Shown here one piece after another: positions 31,380 to 32,749 of a stretch of DNA of 32,749 nt. The position numbers were made by a program, and so were the translations under genes. The notes beneath the pieces were generated by a model that had not been told where the DNA came from, made no database searches, and was given only the letters and a program-made list of their open reading frames with translations. How positions within the stretch are numbered: the stretch's first letter is position 1; each line of letters starts with the position of its first letter. This DNA comes from Dehalococcoidia bacterium. Lineage in GTDB: Bacteria > Chloroflexota > Dehalococcoidia > Tepidiformales > Tepidiformaceae. The DNA is taken from NCBI GenBank assembly GCA_022827945.1, contig JAJEIT010000036.1, forward strand, positions 1-32,749. The letters are read 5' to 3'.

Positions 31380-32426
31380 CTGACGACCTCGCGCCCACTC
31401 GGGATCGCCGCCAACCCCGCTTCGGGGAAGGACATCCGCCGCCTCGTTGCGCGCGCGTCGGTCTTCGACAACCAGGAGAAGCGCGCGATCGTGCGGCGCG
31501 CCATCGTTGGCGCGCTCGCGAGCGGCGTGCGCGACTTCCGCTACATGCCCGACACCCACGGCATCACGACTGCCGCAGCCGAGGAGTTCGGCGACGAGGC
31601 CACATTCATCGCCGTGGAGACGACGCATACCGCCAGCGCGCTCGACACCATCCGCGCCGCCGAAGCGATGGAAGCGGAGGGCTGCGGAGCGGTCATCACG
31701 CTCGGGGGCGACGGCACGAACCGGGCCTTCGCGCTCGGTTGGACCGACGCGCCGCTCGTGCCCGTCTCGACGGGCACGAACAACGTCTTCCCCACGATGG
31801 TGGAGGCGACGGTGGCGGGCTCGGCGGCCGGCCTCGTGGCGAGCGGGCAGGTTCCGCTGGAGCGGGTTGCGAGACAGGTGAAGGCCGTCCACGTCGAGAT
31901 CGAAGGCGAGCGCGACGACATCGCCCTTGTCGACGCCGTGCTGGCAGCAGACCGCTTCGTGGGGTCGCGTGCGATCTGGGGAGGCGAGCGCCTGCGCGAG
32001 GCCGTCGTCACGAGGGCGGAGCCATCAGCGGTCGGGATCACCTCCATCGGGGGCTTGCTCGCGCCGTTGACGCCAGACGAGGACGAGGCGCTGCACCTGC
32101 GCCTGGGACCGGGCGAGGGGGGTGTGTCGCTGCTCGCGCCGATCGCGCCGGGGCTGTATGAGCCAATCGCGGTGCGGTCGCACACCCGGCTCGCGCTCGG
32201 GGAGCCGGTCACCGTGACAGGACCGGGCGTCCTCGCGTTCGACGGCGAACGCGAGCGTGTGTTGAAACCGGGGCAAGCGGCTACACTCCGGGTAGCCCGG
32301 GACGGTCCCTGGGTCATCGACGTCCACGCGACGCTGGAGTACGCGGCGTGCGTGGGTTTGTATCGCAACGACGAGGCGGCCGGCGGCTCGCCAGAGGAAC
32401 AGACACTCCAACAGGACGGGGGATGA
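31380..32426 (+). CDS. AcoX-like ATP-NAD kinase-fold protein
   Basis: A protein of about 348 residues of the NAD kinase/diacylglycerol kinase superfamily, AcoX-type. GGDG (109-112), in ITLGGDGTNRAFALGW, and STGTNNVFP are the superfamily motifs. The family's N-terminal block IAANPASGKDIRRLVARAS with FDNQEKRAIV is fully encoded from 31404 on, so the gene must start before the GTG at 31491. No ATG, GTG or TTG lies in frame in the roughly 180 bases upstream that I checked; the best candidate is CTG 31380, two bases after the E1beta stop. AcoX proteins accompany acetoin dehydrogenase genes, but their reaction is not established. Its stop is one base before the E2 gene. Confidence 0.82.
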   Translation: MTTSRPLGIAANPASGKDIRRLVARASVFDNQEKRAIVRRAIVGALASGVRDFRYMPDTHGITTAAAEEFGDEATFIAVETTHTASALDTIRAAEAMEAEGCGAVITLGGDGTNRAFALGWTDAPLVPVSTGTNNVFPTMVEATVAGSAAGLVASGQVPLERVARQVKAVHVEIEGERDDIALVDAVLAADRFVGSRAIWGGERLREAVVTRAEPSAVGITSIGGLLAPLTPDEDEALHLRLGPGEGGVSLLAPIAPGLYEPIAVRSHTRLALGEPVTVTGPGVLAFDGERERVLKPGQAATLRVARDGPWVIDVHATLEYAACVGLYRNDEAAGGSPEEQTLQQDGG

Positions 32427-32427
32427 G

Positions 32428-32749
32428 ATGCCAACCGAGATTTACATGATGAAGCTCGGCATGACGATGACGGAGGGAACCGTAGCCGAGTGGCACATCC
32501 CCGACGGCGGCGAGGTGAAGCTCGGCGAGGACCTCTACCGGCTCGAGACCGAGAAGGTCGAGATGGAGGTCGAGGCGGAGGCCGCCGGCATCGTGCGGCA
32601 CCTCGTTCCGGCCGAGACGACCGTCGACCCGGGCGACGTCGTCGGCTGGATTTACGCAGCCGACGAGGAGATCCCGGATGTGCTCCCCGGCGCCCCCGCT
32701 GGAGGCGCGAGCGCGGCCCCGGCGGCAGCCGAGCCCGCAGCGGCAACCG
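32428..32749 (+). CDS. Lipoyl-domain E2 acyltransferase (partial, 3' end outside window)
   Basis: The first 107 residues of an E2-type protein. The N-terminal lipoyl domain is complete, with the lipoylated Lys43 in the ETEKVEMEVEA context, and is followed by an Ala/Pro-rich flexible linker (GAPAGGASAAPAAAEP) where the window ends. This is the start of a dihydrolipoamide acyltransferase that takes the acyl group from E1 to CoA, although a stand-alone lipoyl/biotinyl carrier cannot be excluded from the fragment. A GGGGGA-type site precedes the ATG, which is one base after the AcoX-like stop. It is the fourth gene of the operon. Confidence 0.88.
   Translation, partial: MPTEIYMMKLGMTMTEGTVAEWHIPDGGEVKLGEDLYRLETEKVEMEVEAEAAGIVRHLVPAETTVDPGDVVGWIYAADEEIPDVLPGAPAGGASAAPAAAEPAAAT

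Noticed and set aside
31491..32426. GTG 31491 as the true start of the AcoX-like gene
   Set aside because: It would remove the conserved N-terminal NPASGKDIRR block that is encoded in frame just upstream.

Overview
This window looks like chromosomal DNA of a high-GC, free-living bacterium (about two-thirds GC by eye). I infer a Chloroflexota member, probably Dehalococcoidia/SAR202-like. The reasons are the Tat-lipoprotein peptide-type binding proteins with Ala/Glu/Thr linkers, the many SDR, LLM-type flavin and acyl-CoA dehydrogenase genes, and GTG/TTG starts. No rRNA, tRNA, phage, transposase or CRISPR was seen. The lineage is an inference, not a sequence match.

Layout. 1-3615: the 5' part of a MaoC-like hotdog gene (minus), then an acyltransferase-3/SGNH O-acetyltransferase and an aldo/keto reductase. 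3619-6508 (minus): a tightly overlapping housekeeping operon lspA-rluD-gltX. 6562-10084: a DUF3052-like protein, then an SDR/SDR/NTF2-like/SDR cluster whose first two SDRs are tandem duplicates with altered active sites. 10081-10355: a 275-bp array of small hairpins in two mirrored halves, between convergent genes. 10352-12629 (minus): an SDR and an AztD-like zinc-chaperone lipoprotein with an AT-rich palindromic promoter. 12768-13761 (minus): two paralogous four-helix membrane proteins and a 65-aa XRE repressor, overlapping by 4 bp, behind a promoter whose -35 and -10 are each covered by a palindrome. 13912-18956: six co-directional genes (LLM oxidoreductase, CrtC-like lipocalin, NAD epimerase, small helical protein, APH-type kinase, NTF2-like), probably one pathway. 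18984-24856 (minus): two tandem family-5 solute-binding proteins and a DppB/DppC permease pair, with no ATPase in the window. 25047-27445: two acyl-CoA-dehydrogenase-fold flavoproteins. 27461-29125 (minus): a ThuA-like protein and an SDR. 29343-end: a TPP-dependent 2-oxoacid/acetoin dehydrogenase operon E1alpha-E1beta-AcoX-like-E2 (E2 cut by the window end).

How the parts may work together. The binding proteins would import a peptide-like or other organic solute. The SDR, LLM, ACAD, kinase and NTF2 genes look like oxidation, activation and ring or side-chain breakdown of CoA-linked or terpenoid/steroid-like substrates, and the lipoyl dehydrogenase would feed acyl-CoA to central metabolism. 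Substrates cannot be read from sequence. The most unusual items are the hairpin array, the YxxxQ/YxxxH SDR pair, the self-contained XRE/membrane-protein operon with its operators, and the AcoX-like gene that appears to start on CTG.
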